Source of the DNA: Incurvaria masculella
Lineage: Eukaryota > Arthropoda > Insecta > Lepidoptera > Incurvariidae
NCBI GenBank assembly: GCA_946894095.1
Contig: OX335653.1
Coordinates: forward strand, 19,225,001-19,289,000
Reading direction: 5' to 3'
Length of the DNA: 64,000 bases
Part shown: positions 1 to 12,700 of the stretch, piece by piece
Position numbering within the stretch: the first letter of the stretch is position 1
How the letters are laid out: every line of letters starts with the position of its first letter
Translations under genes and position numbers: made by a program
Notes under the pieces: model-generated
What the model was told of the DNA's origin: nothing
Database searches by the model: none
What the model saw: the letters and a program-made list of their open reading frames with translations, nothing else

Positions 1-16
1 GATACTCTACACTCCT

Positions 17-256
17 GGGGGACTATTCAGGTAAGAGTGAGTTCGAGTTCGGGAGTGAGTTAACCTAAAAATTGCTTGGAAATATTTTATTATTTAAATA
101 ACGGAACCGTTCTTTATACTTCCTACGTATTTACGGGACAGACCAGATTTTTACCTAACTGTAATGATGTTCAAGAAGTGTGGAAACATCCACTATTAAA
201 AAGGGAGTTGATATTTAGTGACGAACTCGAACTCACTCTTACTCTGAATGGACCCC
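17..256. repeat. Fold-back MITE
   Basis: Positions 17-51 are nearly the reverse complement of 222-256; both arms share the core GTAAGAGTGAGTTCGAGTTC, with a few mismatches at the outer ends. The roughly 170 bp between them are AT-rich and show no gene. This looks like a small non-autonomous DNA transposon. Exact ends and target-site duplication are not resolved. Confidence 0.7.
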
Positions 257-299
257 CTGATGGATTGTATCGTCCTTACCCAGCGAGTATAGACATTTA

Positions 300-800
300 C
301 TCATTCGTATAGTTGCAGCAAAACAAAACACAGCACAAGAAAGTCCGCTTTATTTTTCAACGTCCATTTAGTCTATAATAATATTTACAAAAGCGTTTGT
401 CAAATGTTTTAACGAAAACTCAGTTATTACACTATACTAAAAATAATAATTTACGAAAGTCAACAATTCTTGCCGTATGCAACAGTTCATGACAAATATC
501 AGTTTATTTGGAAAGACTATCACAGCCAACGAGTTTCCCACAGACAGCACCCGTTCACGAGTGGCTATGCCGGCTCCATACAAACGAATTTCGGTTTCAT
601 TCCCCGTCGTCCATACCCGCTGCGTGTGCCACGTAGATTGCTCTACGGCTGTCGTGTGCTGCGTACGAACGTGGCGGATGCCTCCTTGACAACGGGCTGA
701 ACGATCAGCTCGAAACGTCGGAGAATGTCTCCTCCCGCCGCGTGAAACGCCGTAACATCTTTCAAACATGTTTAACGACCGCGGTAATCTCAAAACTAAC
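300..800. repeat. Dispersed repeat, unclassified
   Basis: Positions 300-560 match 58195-58510 on the same strand (shared stretches around AACAAAACACAGC, TTCAACGTCCA and CAGTTCATGACAAATATCA). Positions 640-800 match parts of 1575-1740 (partly inverted) and 48490-48585 (AATGTCTCCTCCCGCCGCGT). The open frames across this stretch on both strands look like chance ORFs in repeat DNA. Confidence 0.6.
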
Positions 801-884
801 ATTTAATATTTTCGTAGACTTTCTGAAAGAGTAGAAGGGCTTATGGACTTGCCTTGTTTAAGTCCCGGTCCCGTTTATGTACCA

Positions 885-1165
885 CTTTATTTCGCTTTCT
901 CAGTTGAATAAGTGTTACGAATGCGAGCTGTTCTATGATTCGAAATCCATGTAAAACTGTAGGTCCCCTGACCACACTAGGTGGAGTCAGGGTTGGTACA
1001 ATCGGATTGGATGAAAAAATTGTCGAAACGGAATTGAAAAAATATCCGTTCCATACAGTTCAATGTAGACGTGCTCTAAAAGGCAAGGTCCCGGAACCGA
1101 ATTCCTTCGGATGTATTGGGCTAATATCATGACGGTGGGTGTGGTATTAGCCATCGATGTCCTGG
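885..1165 (+). mobile_element. SINE, head missing
   Basis: Body and 3' part of the tRNA-headed SINE seen full-length at 15948-16357. The shared blocks CCATGTAAAACTGTAGGTCC, CAATGTAGACGTGCTC and GGTATTAGCCAT occur in the same order. The A/B-box head is absent. The 65-residue ORF here is SINE sequence, not a gene. Confidence 0.8.
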
Positions 1166-1536
1166 AGGGTTACCATAGTATATAACTCCTTAAGTGAATA
1201 GCAGGTGAACAAGTAAAATAGTGATTAAATCTGACCTTTAGTTACATTTCATGCCATGCCAATTGGTTTATTCCAGTTCACTTACCCCTGTTTTCACCAC
1301 CTCCAGTTACCTGAAATCCGATAGTCAACTTTCGGCTACATTGCATATTTGTATGATGTAACCGAAAGATAACTTTGGGATTTTTCTAGCTGGAGGTGGT
1401 GGAACCGGGCGTTAGGCGAATCACACGTCGTTTGACAGTTAGCATGACACGAACTGCAACTAAACCTCAGATTTAATCACTCTATCACCTGTTCACCTGA
1501 TATTCGCCCGGCGTGTTGGCTTACCATGGTAACCCC
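1166..1536. repeat. Long fold-back MITE
   Basis: The first ~95 bases are the imperfect reverse complement of the last ~100 (shared AGTGATTAAATCTGA, CAGGTGAACA and GGGTTACCAT). A second nested inverted pair (ACCACCTCCAG / CTGGAGGTGGT) lies near 1300-1400, so almost the whole element could form one hairpin. A right-half copy lies at 13930-14085. Confidence 0.75.
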
Positions 1537-1574
1537 TCAGTTATATGGAATAATGTTTGAAAAATATTACGGCT

Positions 1575-1740
1575 TTTCACGCGGCGGGAAGAGACATTTT
1601 CCGGGCATTTCGAGCTAATCATTCAGCCCGTTGTCAAGGAGGCATCCGCCACGTTCGTACGCAGCAGACGACTGAAAACGCGCGAAAAGCCGTTACATTT
1701 TTCAAACATGTCTAACGACCGCGGTAATCTCAAAGGTATC
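1575..1740. repeat. Rearranged copy of the 640-800 repeat
   Basis: About 1575-1680 is the inverted counterpart of 655-750, followed at 1685-1740 by a direct copy of 748-797 (TTCAAACATGTYTAACGACC). No gene seen. Confidence 0.5.
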
Positions 1741-2139
1741 ATATATGGAATTATGGTTGAAAATGGTACTGCGGGAATCGTTCCACATCGGCAGCCCCTG
1801 AAACAGTGAATAAAAAAATATTTCGTTCCGTTAAGACGTCGTAAATGCGATAACGATGGTGCGCCCGCCAGTTGCGGCGGTTTCGTCTCGCGCAGGTAAT
1901 GTATGTGGCAGTTTTACACGAAGGCATGTGTAATGGCCCGAAAGGGAACGCAGCCACGCTTCGGCGATCTAAGCTACGTGCGCGACGTGGATAAATCCCG
2001 TAATGGCGGCTTCGCGAGCGATGAATACGGGCTTCGGAATTTAAAAATGTACCTACGGAGAATAACTGACAATTCAGGGTTTCAAGTCTTGGGTTGAGAT
2101 GGAGAGATATATTTTTTTGATGTATGTATTTTAATTTTT

Positions 2140-2688
2140 AACCGACTTCAAAAAAGGAGGAGGTTCTCAATTCGAATGAAATTTTATTATATGTTTGTTA
2201 CTTCAGAACTTTCGCCTGCATGAACCCATTTTGATGATTTTTTTTAAAGCTGGTGCTTTCCGTGTGGTCCCATTTCAATTTAGTTTAGTTCTGACAATGG
2301 TATCCATGAGAAAATAATCGATCGATTCTTTTTTTATTGGTAAGGACGTGTACAAATTAGTTAGTGTACTTCAGATTCACTAAAAATAAACAAATAAACA
2401 AACGTTTTAACAGAAAAAAAACCGACTTCAAAGAAAAAGTATTCGAAAACCAATTAACTTGCACTAAAAAGTAAAAAAATAATAGCCATTTTTGTACTTA
2501 CGATTATTGTTATTTTTTGAGTCGGTGTCAGCCAAGGTAGCCAAGGTTTTCTCGACTGGCGCAGTGCGTGCTTGGCTGGCGCCGACTCAGAACATAACAT
2601 ACAGAACGTAATAACAAAAATGGCAATATTTTTTTTTAGTGTATGCTAATTGGTTTTCGAATACTTTTTCTTTGAAGTCGGTTTTTTT
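2140..2688 (+). repeat. Composite 'CCGACTTCAAAAAAGG' element with 3' hairpin
   Basis: The first ~270 bp (2140-2410) are a repeat common in moth and butterfly DNA, beginning ACCGACTTCAAAAAAGGAGG. It runs directly into a fold-back: 2418-2535 is the reverse complement, with gaps, of 2570-2688, both ends reading ACCGACTTCAAAGAAAAAG. The same two-part layout, inverted, occurs at 4805-5403. Confidence 0.75.
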
Positions 2689-2714
2689 GTTATTTTTTTT
2701 GTTTTATTTTATAA

Positions 2715-3072
2715 AACTAGACATCGAGGGCTAATACCACACACTCCGCATTCTCGAGAGAGTTAGGGGCCATGCACAGCTACATTGAACAGGATGGAAA
2801 ACACGGAGGATTTTTCTTTTCCGTTTTTACCACCTTATTAATCAATGCGATGGTACCAATTTGGGCGAGTTTAAACTCTACTACTTGTAAGGGAAAGACA
2901 CCTACAGTTTTACATGGATCTACGGAACAGCTCGAATTCGTGTCGACATGCACTTATTCAACTCAGAAAGAAAAAGAAAGTGGTTCATGCACCACTTTCT
3001 TTTTGATGTGATGATTTGAACCCATCACATGTGGCATGCAACGCAAGTCACCACGCCCCTGAGCTATGAGCC
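2715..3072 (-). mobile_element. SINE, near full length, antisense
   Basis: Antisense copy of the 15948-16357 family, running from the AGGGCTAATACCACAC tail through CTACATTGAACAGGATGG to a head that includes the B-box complement and GAGCTATGAGCCG. The 79-residue ORF across it is not a gene. Confidence 0.8.
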
Positions 3073-4042
3073 GTCATTATTATGATAATATGTTTTCTTT
3101 TTTCTTTATCTGAAAAGTTTCATTGGCATAATATACTTTTTAGAACTATATGAAAAAATAACCAAACAATATGCTGTAATTAGAATAACCTTCATAATGG
3201 ATGTACTAATTCCAACTAGGGTTACAAATACATTCAATGAATTCCACGTAGTTTGCTTGACATCAAGATCAAAGTACGTACATTACTAACCACCCAACAA
3301 GGTGAAAACCATTATAGGATTAGTAATTACTTCAACACACTCACTATAAAGTGTAGGGCAAGACTTGACTCGTATTAGCAAATAAGCCGATATATTACAT
3401 ATTACATACGTATGTTATCCTTTCAATAAGCTACGTATTTCCTTAGGACGAGAGGGTAAACAGTTAGATACTTACGTTTACAAAATAAACAAAGAAAATC
3501 GATAGCACAAACAATAAAAATATTATTGATAGAAAGAAGAACACTAGTCAAAATACATGAAAGTAAATTCACGAGTGTTTTGATTTCTTTCTTTCTTCTG
3601 AGAATTAATTAGTATCGGGGACTGAATTTATTAATTGTCCGAAGGAGCACGAAGCGCGAGCGGATCTCGGTTTCAGCTCCTGAAAAAATGCTTTTTTTAT
3701 ATCTGTCAGGTTGTTCTCCTCTGCAGGTCGAATTTCTCGACCGATTGTCGTGAAATTGTATGAGCAGGTTCGATAAATAATGTTTTTTTTGTTGAGCCAA
3801 TTTTAGGACCTAAATCGAATCCACGATCTAAATCGTTAAGTAAGTACCAAGTGTGATAAATACAAGATCGACTCGCGCGGTGTACAGCTCAGAGAACTCG
3901 TCGCACCTGAAGTTCCTATACCACATCAATTCGAGGTTACCGACTCAGATTGGGTCAATCTCATTTGTATTTTCACCCAGGCGGAACCCGGTGAACTGTG
4001 ATCAGAAACCTTTGCGGGCTAATATTTTGGAAAGAAGTTTAG
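3073..4042. other. No gene seen
   Basis: AT-rich DNA with short ORFs only. No domain, splice structure or RNA gene could be supported on either strand. Confidence 0.5.
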
Positions 4043-4330
4043 GAAAAAAAACCGGCCAAGTGCGAGTCGGACTTGCACGCGAAGGGTTGCGTACAAGATT
4101 TAACACAATAGCATTTTTTGTACACCCTTTATTTTTTTATATTTTTAAATTTAACTTTTTTGTTATAGCGGCAAAATAAATACACACTTGTTGAAAATTT
4201 CAGCTGCCTAATACGGTTCATGAGATACAGCCCTGTGACAGACGGTCGGACGGACGGACACCGGAGGCTACGTAATAGGGTTCCGTTGGCCCTTTTCATT
4301 TCATTTCATTTTGGTACGGAACCCTAAAAA
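4043..4330 (+). repeat. Lepidopteran 'GGCCAAGTGCGAGTCGG' repeat, copy 1
   Basis: About 285 bp, beginning AAACCGGCCAAGTGCGAGTC, with the middle block TCATGAGATACAGCCCTGTG and a terminal inverted pair around GGGTTCCGT and ACGGAACCCTA. Further copies lie at 15221, 21789, 27329 (antisense), 31556 (decayed), 52717 (5' piece) and 54109 (antisense). Confidence 0.85.
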
Positions 4331-4804
4331 TACAACGAAATATGGGCGGATAAATCTGTATCTCGACAACAGCTCCACCTATATATATGTGTATATATAC
4401 CCCACTATAGAGAACCATTCAGAAGACCCCAAAGTATTTTTTTTGTTTAAGGCGGAAGATCCAGCATTAGTAGGTGGAGAAATACCTGTGCCTGGCATAG
4501 GGTTACAAGAAGCGACATACTTGAAAATGCATGAACCCGCGCTGCAGGCACATCGCTGTCACAGTTTTATCCCCTAGTCCCACTTGTCACCTAAATTGGC
4601 GTTTACGTCAAACCGATCGACTAGCGTTTTCAAATGTATCAAAAGCTGAAGAGCGCGCGCAATGGGCTAAAGGAGGGCAGGCGAACTTATTGATTTCTTT
4701 TATATAACTTACCATGATATACGCCTTTAAACATGTTGACACAAATCTTTAGAGGCTTATATCATGGATAAAAGATATGTTTAAAAAAAATTTTACAAAA
4801 AAAA
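4331..4804. other. No gene seen
   Basis: Short ORFs only. An 88-residue frame overlaps the repeat boundary and resembles no family I know. Confidence 0.4.
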
Positions 4805-5403
4805 TAACCGACTTCAAAGAAAAAGCACTAAAAAGAAAAACATAATTTTCATTTTTGTAGTTACGATTTTTGTTATTTTTTGAGTCGGCGTCAGCCGGGC
4901 ACGCGCTGCGCCAATCAAGAGAACCTAACCTAACCTAATCTAACCTAACCTAACCTTGGCTGACACCGACTCAAAAAATAACAAAAATCGTAACTACAAA
5001 AATGAAAATTATTTTTTACTTTTTAGTGCTTTTTCTTTGAAGTCGGTTATTTTTTTTGTAATTTTTTTTTATTTGTTTATTTTTAGTGAATCTGAAGTAC
5101 ACTTATTAATTTGTACACGTCCTTTCCAATAAAAAAAGAATGACCGAAATCGGTTGGCGTTATATTGAGTTATTCGTCCATTTGTCGCGCACATCTTAAT
5201 ACAAATTTAAGACTTTTATAATTTTCTCATGGATATCATTGTCAGAACTTAACCAAATTAAAATGGGACCACTTGGGAAGCTATCATTTGAAAAAATAAT
5301 CATCAAAATCGGTTCACCCAGGCAAAAGTTATGAGGTAACAAACATAAAAAAAAAAACATACAGACGAATTGATAACCTCCGCCTTTTTTGAAGTCGGTT
5401 AAA
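4805..5403 (-). repeat. Inverted copy of the composite element, telomere-like loop
   Basis: Read on the minus strand: 'CCGACTTCAAAAAAGG' unit (5403 down to 5056), then a near-perfect hairpin whose arms are 4806-4895 and 4960-5051. The loop contains a (CCTAA)n run at about 4922-4957, six units with one variant, the C-strand of the insect telomere repeat TTAGG. The plus-oriented copy at 2140-2688 has an unrelated loop. Confidence 0.8.
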
Positions 5404-5451
5404 AAAAATGGCACGAGCTATTCTATGGAGCTCGATCACCTCATTGTCCTC

Positions 5452-5985
5452 TTAAGGTGGGCCTTACCGCTCAACTCCCCATATAGAATATCATGCCCAT
5501 ATTTCTTGTCAGAGATCTTGCGCGAGATAGCTTTATTTGATCGAACTAGACTGTCTGATGACCATTGGCATAGTGAAATTGTGTTTGGTTTCTAAGTTAT
5601 AAGGTCCAAAAGCTCGAATTTTTCGCGAGTTTTATGCGAAAACTTTGGAGGTGGATTACTCTACGATATAATAAAAACATCTGAAAAATATTAGTCATCA
5701 AACATAGCTTGTTTCATGAAGATTTGTAATAAATTTGGTTTTTGTTAGATGTTTTACTACAGCGGTCGTGGTTTACTTGTAGCTATAAGTCGTTTTGTAA
5801 TTAAAATTATCGTAAATCTTACCAAATCAAACACTATGCGCATTGTCTGCTTTGTGGACATGTTGCATCCTCCTCATCACGGAGCCTGTCTTTTTCTTTT
5901 AAACTTTCCTTGGTCCCAGAACGCAATAGCACGGTTTTGTACCGTAGTGCCCGAGAATGAGTTGGTCCCGTCGGGTATGACAAAT
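5452..5985 (+). repeat. TTAA-ended MITE, right end lost
   Basis: Starts TTAAGGTGGGCCTTACCGCT and matches 41576-42081 over about 500 bp on the same strand (shared TTATAAGGTCCRAAAGCTCG, TTTTGGAGGTGGATTACTC). The match fades after GAGTTGGTCCCGTCGGGTA, so the right inverted terminus is missing. Small ORFs here are incidental. Confidence 0.8.
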
Positions 5986-6201
5986 ACTTCTAATTGATTT
6001 AAATTGGTCAAATTTCCTCTCATATTCTCTCTTCTTCTTACGCCGATTAACACCTGGGTGCGCGCCGACAGCAGAGTACCGGCTCGTCGTGTCAGCGGTG
6101 CCAAGAAGTGCCTCAAGGTCGTGTCTCCAGCGCCCCAACCGCCACACATCGGGTCAAGGTGGTAATTTTGTTTTTTTTTTTCTTGAAGAAGTCAGTAATC
6201 A

Positions 6202-6425
6202 GCAGGTCTATTCCTGGCATTCCGTAATCAGGAATCAGGAATCCTGAGTCTATAAAACCGCTTTTATTGCGATTTTCAAAGCGAGTTTGTCGACGGAAAA
6301 GCTTGATTAATAAAAAAAAATATGCTCCGGAATATTTTCGTCAAGAAAATTGCTTTGAAAACCTCTATAAAAGCGGGTTTCTAGACTCAGGATTCCTGAT
6401 TACGTAATGCCAGGAATAGACCTGC
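6202..6425. repeat. Fold-back element, 224 bp
   Basis: The first ~66 bases (6202-6267) are the reverse complement, with few changes, of the last ~65 (6360-6425); both read AGGTCTATTCCTGGCATT from the outside. The loop is AT-rich. Confidence 0.8.
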
Positions 6426-9139
6426 AGATCCAATTTGTCGCTCCAGTAGAACAAAATGTTTCCGAAAATAGGGGCTCCAAATTGGTAACCGAACTCACTA
6501 CGTATATTTTGCTCGCCCCACCTGCTGAAATATTGCTAACATTGATCATACGCTGACATCTAGCCGGTGACAAGTCCGTACTGAAGCCAACTTGGACACA
6601 ATGTATTTATTTAACTTTAGGAGAATTAAAGCCGACCCTTTTCATTTAATCGATATTTTAATTGTGCTAATTAGGTGCAGATGATGGAGCGAAATTGTAC
6701 AGCGCCGTGCCCTTCACCGCATCGCTAATTTTGTGGAAGTTTGAGTCTTGTTTGTTGAACATAATGCTGCAATATGAATGATCACAACAGTTCCTACCCA
6801 AGTAATTAATTAACCCCCTGAGAAGTATGTACTGCTGTGCAAGTCTATTTAACGTATTATGTGGTTGCTATTAAGAACTGCATAGATTCTGTGTCGTTTC
6901 GTATTCATATGAAAGATTAGTATTATTACGTAACATCATCAATAACGTTAGATAGTCTTAAATGTAGAAGAGTCACGTTTTCATGCAGCAGGGACTATTA
7001 ATCGGGAATTTGGCTTCAAGTATTTCAATAGATATGCGCCTGGGACTCATAAGCTTGCCACGGTCTTGGTTGTACCGTTGCGTTGTACCAAGAGAAATTT
7101 GACGACATCTTAAAACGCTCACTCTTTTCGGTAGGCGCACCTCTATCCCAAAAACCAAATGTATGTCAAGACGATGGTATACGAGCTGACGGCATGATCT
7201 TGACAGCGTGGGCCGGAGGCAGGCGAGGTTAGGTTTTTAGAGGTTATCTTGAGTTACGCGTCGCTACCTATGAGACCTGCATGATTGATTTTTAAAAAAC
7301 AAGGATCAGCCTCGAAGACAGCCGCTCGTGTGAAACAAAAAACAAATATAGGAAAAAAAGGGGACATTTGCATGCCACGTGTCATACTTTTTTTTTAATA
7401 ATGCTCTTCGATTTAAATACATTTTGTGTTTTTTTTTCGGACATTTTGAGGGAACATATTTTTTAAAGTAGTCTCTCATTCGTCACCTATTAGATAATAG
7501 CTGATTAAGTACCCAGAGTGGAGTAGTTATTTTATAATTATATTTTTTTAATAACAAGACAGAAAATTTCCAAAAAAATTTAAACTCAAATACTATTTTG
7601 GGACAAATTTGTTGCAAATTAGCTCTAGAATGACCCCTTAGAAGGAATGTATAAAATTACCAAACACCCTGTACATAATTATATGTTAAAATACAGCTAA
7701 ACAAAAATTTTATTTATCGTCTTTTTGAAATTTAAAAATCGGGAGTACTTATATTTAAAAATAATAAAATGTGCTTTCACTTACGCCCTTATCAAACTGA
7801 ATGCAACCAAGTGCTATCACCCCCTTAAACTCAAATACGCATACACCAATATGTTTCATTTCCTATACATTCTTAAAATAAAGTACTACCTAGCTATGCT
7901 AAAAATGGCATATCATCTCTGTTCCTTCTAAATGTTGCCACGTGCTCCTCATATTGCCGCGTTTCTTTATACGGACCCAAAAGTTGTACCTCAAAATAAT
8001 TTTCGTTGCCTCAAAACAATTCATTTTCAATTAAAGCTTCCGGGAGCATTAAAAGTTGAAACTCAAATGCTTTATAAATTGCCTCGTGCCTGCATGAATA
8101 GGGGTGGCTCCATCCGTCTGAGGCAAATTGCTATAATAAATGAGTCCGCAATTTCCAAACATTCTCGACTACGACAACAGGTGCGAAATGTACGAGCAAA
8201 GCAATATGGACCTCTAATGCTAAGAAATAAATACTAATCTTCCTATTTTGTACTGTTGATATTTCAATTATACCTTCACTCAACGTAGTAAAGCCTATTA
8301 TGTTTCGTCAAAGATGGATTTGAAGATGGTCGATTGTAGAAGCTGCGTCCCCGGCAGATTGGTGTGCGAAATTGTATTTTTGACAAGTTTATTGATTTTT
8401 TTCTCGTGGCCATCGTTGTCACGAAGTTCACGAAACTCAACCGGTGTTTTGAAGGTTTTATTCAGTTTAATAGCAGTGAAAAGTTTTTAATTACTTAGAG
8501 GCATAGGTAATTGAATGAATATTTTTCCATAATTCTGTTAAGTATGCAGATTGGTTTCTAGAAGTAAAATCTACCATTTGAGCGCAAATAGATACCAATA
8601 CACACTCTGTCTTAGTAATACTAACAGCTGCAGATGATTTGGTTGTAAAAACGCACGAAATGCACACACTGTGTGTATTTACATTCAAGGCTTGTCAAAA
8701 CTGAAAATAATGACATTGCTTTATCAAATATGAAAGTTAGGTAACTATTTGAGGATAAACGTGCGTTCATCCTCCAATCGTTGTAAGAGTATGTAAACCC
8801 CCAAAATAAAAAAAACATATATTTTGCGATAACTGCAGAGGGAGAAATAAAAATTATTGCTCAGTGGGGCTGATTATGGGTTTAGTTAGTACTGAAAGTT
8901 TTATTAAATTGATAACATCCATTCCATGAGAGGATACTCATTTCTCTCATGCACCAGGCACAAATTGCCATAGGCGTAGTAAACAGGTCACTGCGAAAAA
9001 AGAACAGATCGTACACACCTATCTATACCAAACCAGAAACAGAAGAATACCAAGAGACCAAAAATGTAACTTTTTTGGCACCTCTTCCCATAGAAACTGC
9101 AAATGCAGAAGAGGCTGGAAGGTCAGGGGCGTGAGGACT
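6426..9139. other. No gene seen
   Basis: AT-rich DNA. ORFs of 60-101 codons at 7725-8237 and 8491-8818 show no recognisable domain and no supporting splice structure. The stretch is probably old repeat DNA. Confidence 0.4.
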
Positions 9140-9505
9140 TGGCTTGAATTGTGACCGTGACCTTGGGTTCTAATTCATGTACGACTTTCTTTCTCTTTCT
9201 GAGTTGAATAAGTGCATCATGTTGCAAATTCAAGCTCTTCCATGGTCCCTCTTCCCCTACTAGGCCGTCTAAGTTGGTAACATCGCATTGCATGAAAACA
9301 TGGTCGAAACGACCTTGGACGGTCTTGGCATGGCACCTGATTATTTCGGGATTTCGGTGTGTTCGGAAAAATAAAAGTAAATGCGGACGTGCCTGGCGCG
9401 GGTGCGATTTAAATAATAAAGGGAAATTTCATAGAGGGAAGGTCCTGGCATGGCACATAATTCCTTCGGTATTAGTTATCCATTATGGTTGCATAAAAAA
9501 AATCT
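9140..9505 (+). mobile_element. SINE, decayed, with internal duplication
   Basis: Copy of the 15948-16357 family with the TTTCTTTCTCTTTCTGAGTT and GGTCCTGGCATGGCAC blocks. The 3' 'TTGGCATGGCACCT' region occurs twice (about 9325 and 9450), suggesting partial duplication. Ends in GCATAAAAAAAATC. Confidence 0.65.
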
Positions 9506-9679
9506 CCGTGAGAGAACCGCTTGTATAGCGGTTGTCAAAGCGATTTTCGCGGTAAAAAACCTTAAATAATTGAAATGTTGTGCTACGAAATCTTTCTAAT
9601 TCTTAGTATTTATCTATTTCGATTCCAAGCGTGGGATTCCAAGATCGCTCAATCATTGATATGTCGAAACAAAAGTAAA

Positions 9680-9685
9680 TTTATT
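9680..9685 (-). terminator. Putative poly(A) signal, coiled-coil gene
   Basis: TTTATT on the plus strand, i.e. AATAAA on the minus strand, 85 bp past the stop codon at 9770-9772. Position and sequence are typical; not proven. Confidence 0.5.
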
Positions 9686-9769
9686 CAGGTATTTATTTTC
9701 CACAAAATACAAAAGTCAGTACGAGGTAAGATTACATATTTGTCAAGTAGATATGTTCTTTCAGGAAGG

Positions 9770-12700
9770 TTAGGTGGATGGTGAGGGCGCGGGGCCGCCA
9801 GAAGCCTCTGAAAGCCTCTTGTTTTCAGCCACCAGCGCCTGCACGCGCTGGTCGTACTTCTCTCGCAGCTCCTGAAATTCAGAAAGCTTAGTCATTACCG
9901 AGCTTTCCGGAATCCGAGGCTGCCAGCCTCAACTTTCGAAAAATGCTTGCCTATCCAGAATCCGACCGCGCCTAGAGTTTTTTAACTTAGATTATTGCAT
10001 GGCTTATTTATTCATTTCATTTATATCCTTGATTACGGAATTTAAGGAATAGGCCTGCTGTAGAGAACAGCCGGACAAACGAAAGCATTTTTGCCCAATC
10101 TTGAAACGGATACGTTCACTAAGCTCGGTCAATTATGTACAGATGCAGCGTGTAACTTTACTATATTTTACTTTTTGCGACTGTGAAATTATGTCGAAAT
10201 TTTAAGTGTTTGTGTATGGATCCTAGGTTTCAAATAAATAATGTATTATTATTATTAATAATACCAAGTCTTGACATATGATTATACATTATTCCGTCGC
10301 TGTACAATATATTTTAGGTTTCCCGGTGTGTGATACCGCTCTAGGCCGACATGTGTCGCCTCAAACGAAGGAGGTTTACCATTCGAGGTCAGTTCGACGA
10401 ACCAGGCTATCGGACGTAATCCCAGGGCATCGGAGTAGACCTAGCCTCTGTCATTAGAGTCGAAACATATCGGCCAAGCACGGGATCGCACACCGGGAAA
10501 CCACAATTTTCCAAAAAAATATAAACGATCTGCTATATAAATAATAAAAATGTACACTGACCGAAAGATGGTAGCTCTGTTCGGGCTATTGCTCCGCGGA
10601 ACGGTTCCATTCTATTCGGTACAGAACAGAACCAGGCGGAACAGCACGGTGCAAGATTTCCTGCTCCGACAGCCCGAACGCCTCAACCATTTGACATCCA
10701 TTCCATTTGTTTGACGCACAGTTTGACGTATGTGTGACGGATTCATTTTGGAAGCCCAACCCAACAAACAATTAAAGAAAGAAGAAGATCATCTTTGAAG
10801 ACAAATAACGAGCGATCAAACCCGCTGACAGCTGACAGTTTTGATTCAGTTCCGCGATTCCATTTCGCATGATAGAACAGAAAGGAGTGATTCCAAGCGT
10901 TTCCGAACAGTTCTATTGTTCAGCGAAAACGGCCGAGGTAGGTACAGTCGAACAAAGAGTTTAGGATACACATCCGGTTGAATGAAAAGATGAACAGTCG
11001 AGATACTTTGTTTTTTGGAAACAATTATAGTGTTGAGTATAGATTCAAACATAGTTGAGGATGTCTACTAGCTACTGAGTAAACAAAACCCTAACAAAAT
11101 TGAATCAGAGATTGTATTTAAACACCATTCATTTTTAAGTTTAACCGGAAATGTATCCTTTAACCTTTGGTTGACTGTACAAAGAACTGTCATTCCGTTA
11201 GCCAAAACGCTTTTTCTTGCACTTTCCTGCTCATAGTGGCTCAGAGCAAGCAGCCCGAACAGAGCCGGTGTTTTGTTTCGGTTGGCATAAGCTGTGTCAA
11301 TCACAATTTTATTTCATGACACCTGTCGGTAAGAAATATAAGAAATTTGGAAAATCCACGCATTTTTTACTGCTGAATCGCGAATTTATTGTGACTGGGT
11401 TCGTGAGCCCCTGTCAAAAGTGAGCCAGGCTGTACCCCAACGGGATAGCAGCAGGCGAATTAAAGAAACTGAATTTGTGTGGGACGCCCTACAAATGTTC
11501 ACTGGCTGAAACTTGTTTTTTGTTCTGTGCTCGGGGCCCCTAGGCAGTTAGTTGCCTACACTGCTTATGGGTAATCCGGCCGACAGTGGATCTCATAGTA
11601 GCCGCGCCAGGTGGCACATCTTCCTTTTTATCATGTATCAACTAATTGGCAATTTGGGAAACCTTTTCACGTAAACTTCCAAGGGTTGGATCGGGCTGTT
11701 GGATCACTTACGTCAAGCACGGAGTCCTCTCGCTTCTAATGAGTTCATTAACTCACGAGTATTATAGGACGTGCACACATTTTGAATACTGAAATGTCTC
11801 TAATACAGCATTTTAAAAGAATCAACTCATTTTCATGTGCACAAGTTTATTAGTCCATATCGTGTAGATTTGAGAAATATTTAATAAATAATGTAAGTAA
11901 ACGATATTAGTCTACTGTGGGTGTTTAAACTATATTGTAAATCACTTGTATTACCCCAGTTGTAATATGAAACCGAAATACAACGGTGTTAGTGGCAAGC
12001 CAAGTGATTCTACTAGTCCTACAAATTTTTCGGATGTTTGTTACTCAATCACGCAAAATCGGCTGAATGGATTTGGATTAAAATTAGCACGTAGATATTT
12101 TATTCCTAACCTAACATTTTGTCCCGGAAAATGTTAGGTTCAGTCCAATATCAGTCCAGTTGCTCTAGCTGTTTTCTTCGCTCCGTCTCCGCCTTAAATT
12201 GACCAACCATGCACTTTATGTGCCTTTGCATGTGTGATAGTCAGTACAGTAATTACCAGCCAAACAGACGGCGACTCATCCCACCTTAAATAGTTTAAGC
12301 TGCGTCTCGTACTCCGATTTCAGGTCGTTGTTGATGCTCTGACCGGTCTCCGCGCGCTTCAGAACCAGCATGTGCCGCTCCTTTTCCGCCTTGAAGCGAC
12401 CCTCCATGCATTCCATGCGCTCCTGTAACAGCAACCAGCTTGATTTTATCACAGTTCTATGTTATGGACGAATCCTTTGCTTTCTTCGTTTAACAAATAT
12501 TAACTTCTTCTACATACTTGCAGCCGACCATACCATCATGTTTGTGTAAATATTAGTATCCATAATAAACAAAAAGTTGTCCGAAGGGGCGAAAACTTTA
12601 TGGAAATGCCCATTCTGCAAGGCCAACACCAAAACTGTGAAAAAGGTGGCGACAACACGAGCACAGCAGTTCGCGAATATTCATTCCTTCAAACAACAGT

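Noticed and set aside
4922..4957. True telomere or chromosome-fusion site
   Set aside because: The CCTAA run is only ~35 bp and sits exactly in the loop of a repeated hairpin, so an element-borne origin is more likely than an ancient chromosome end.
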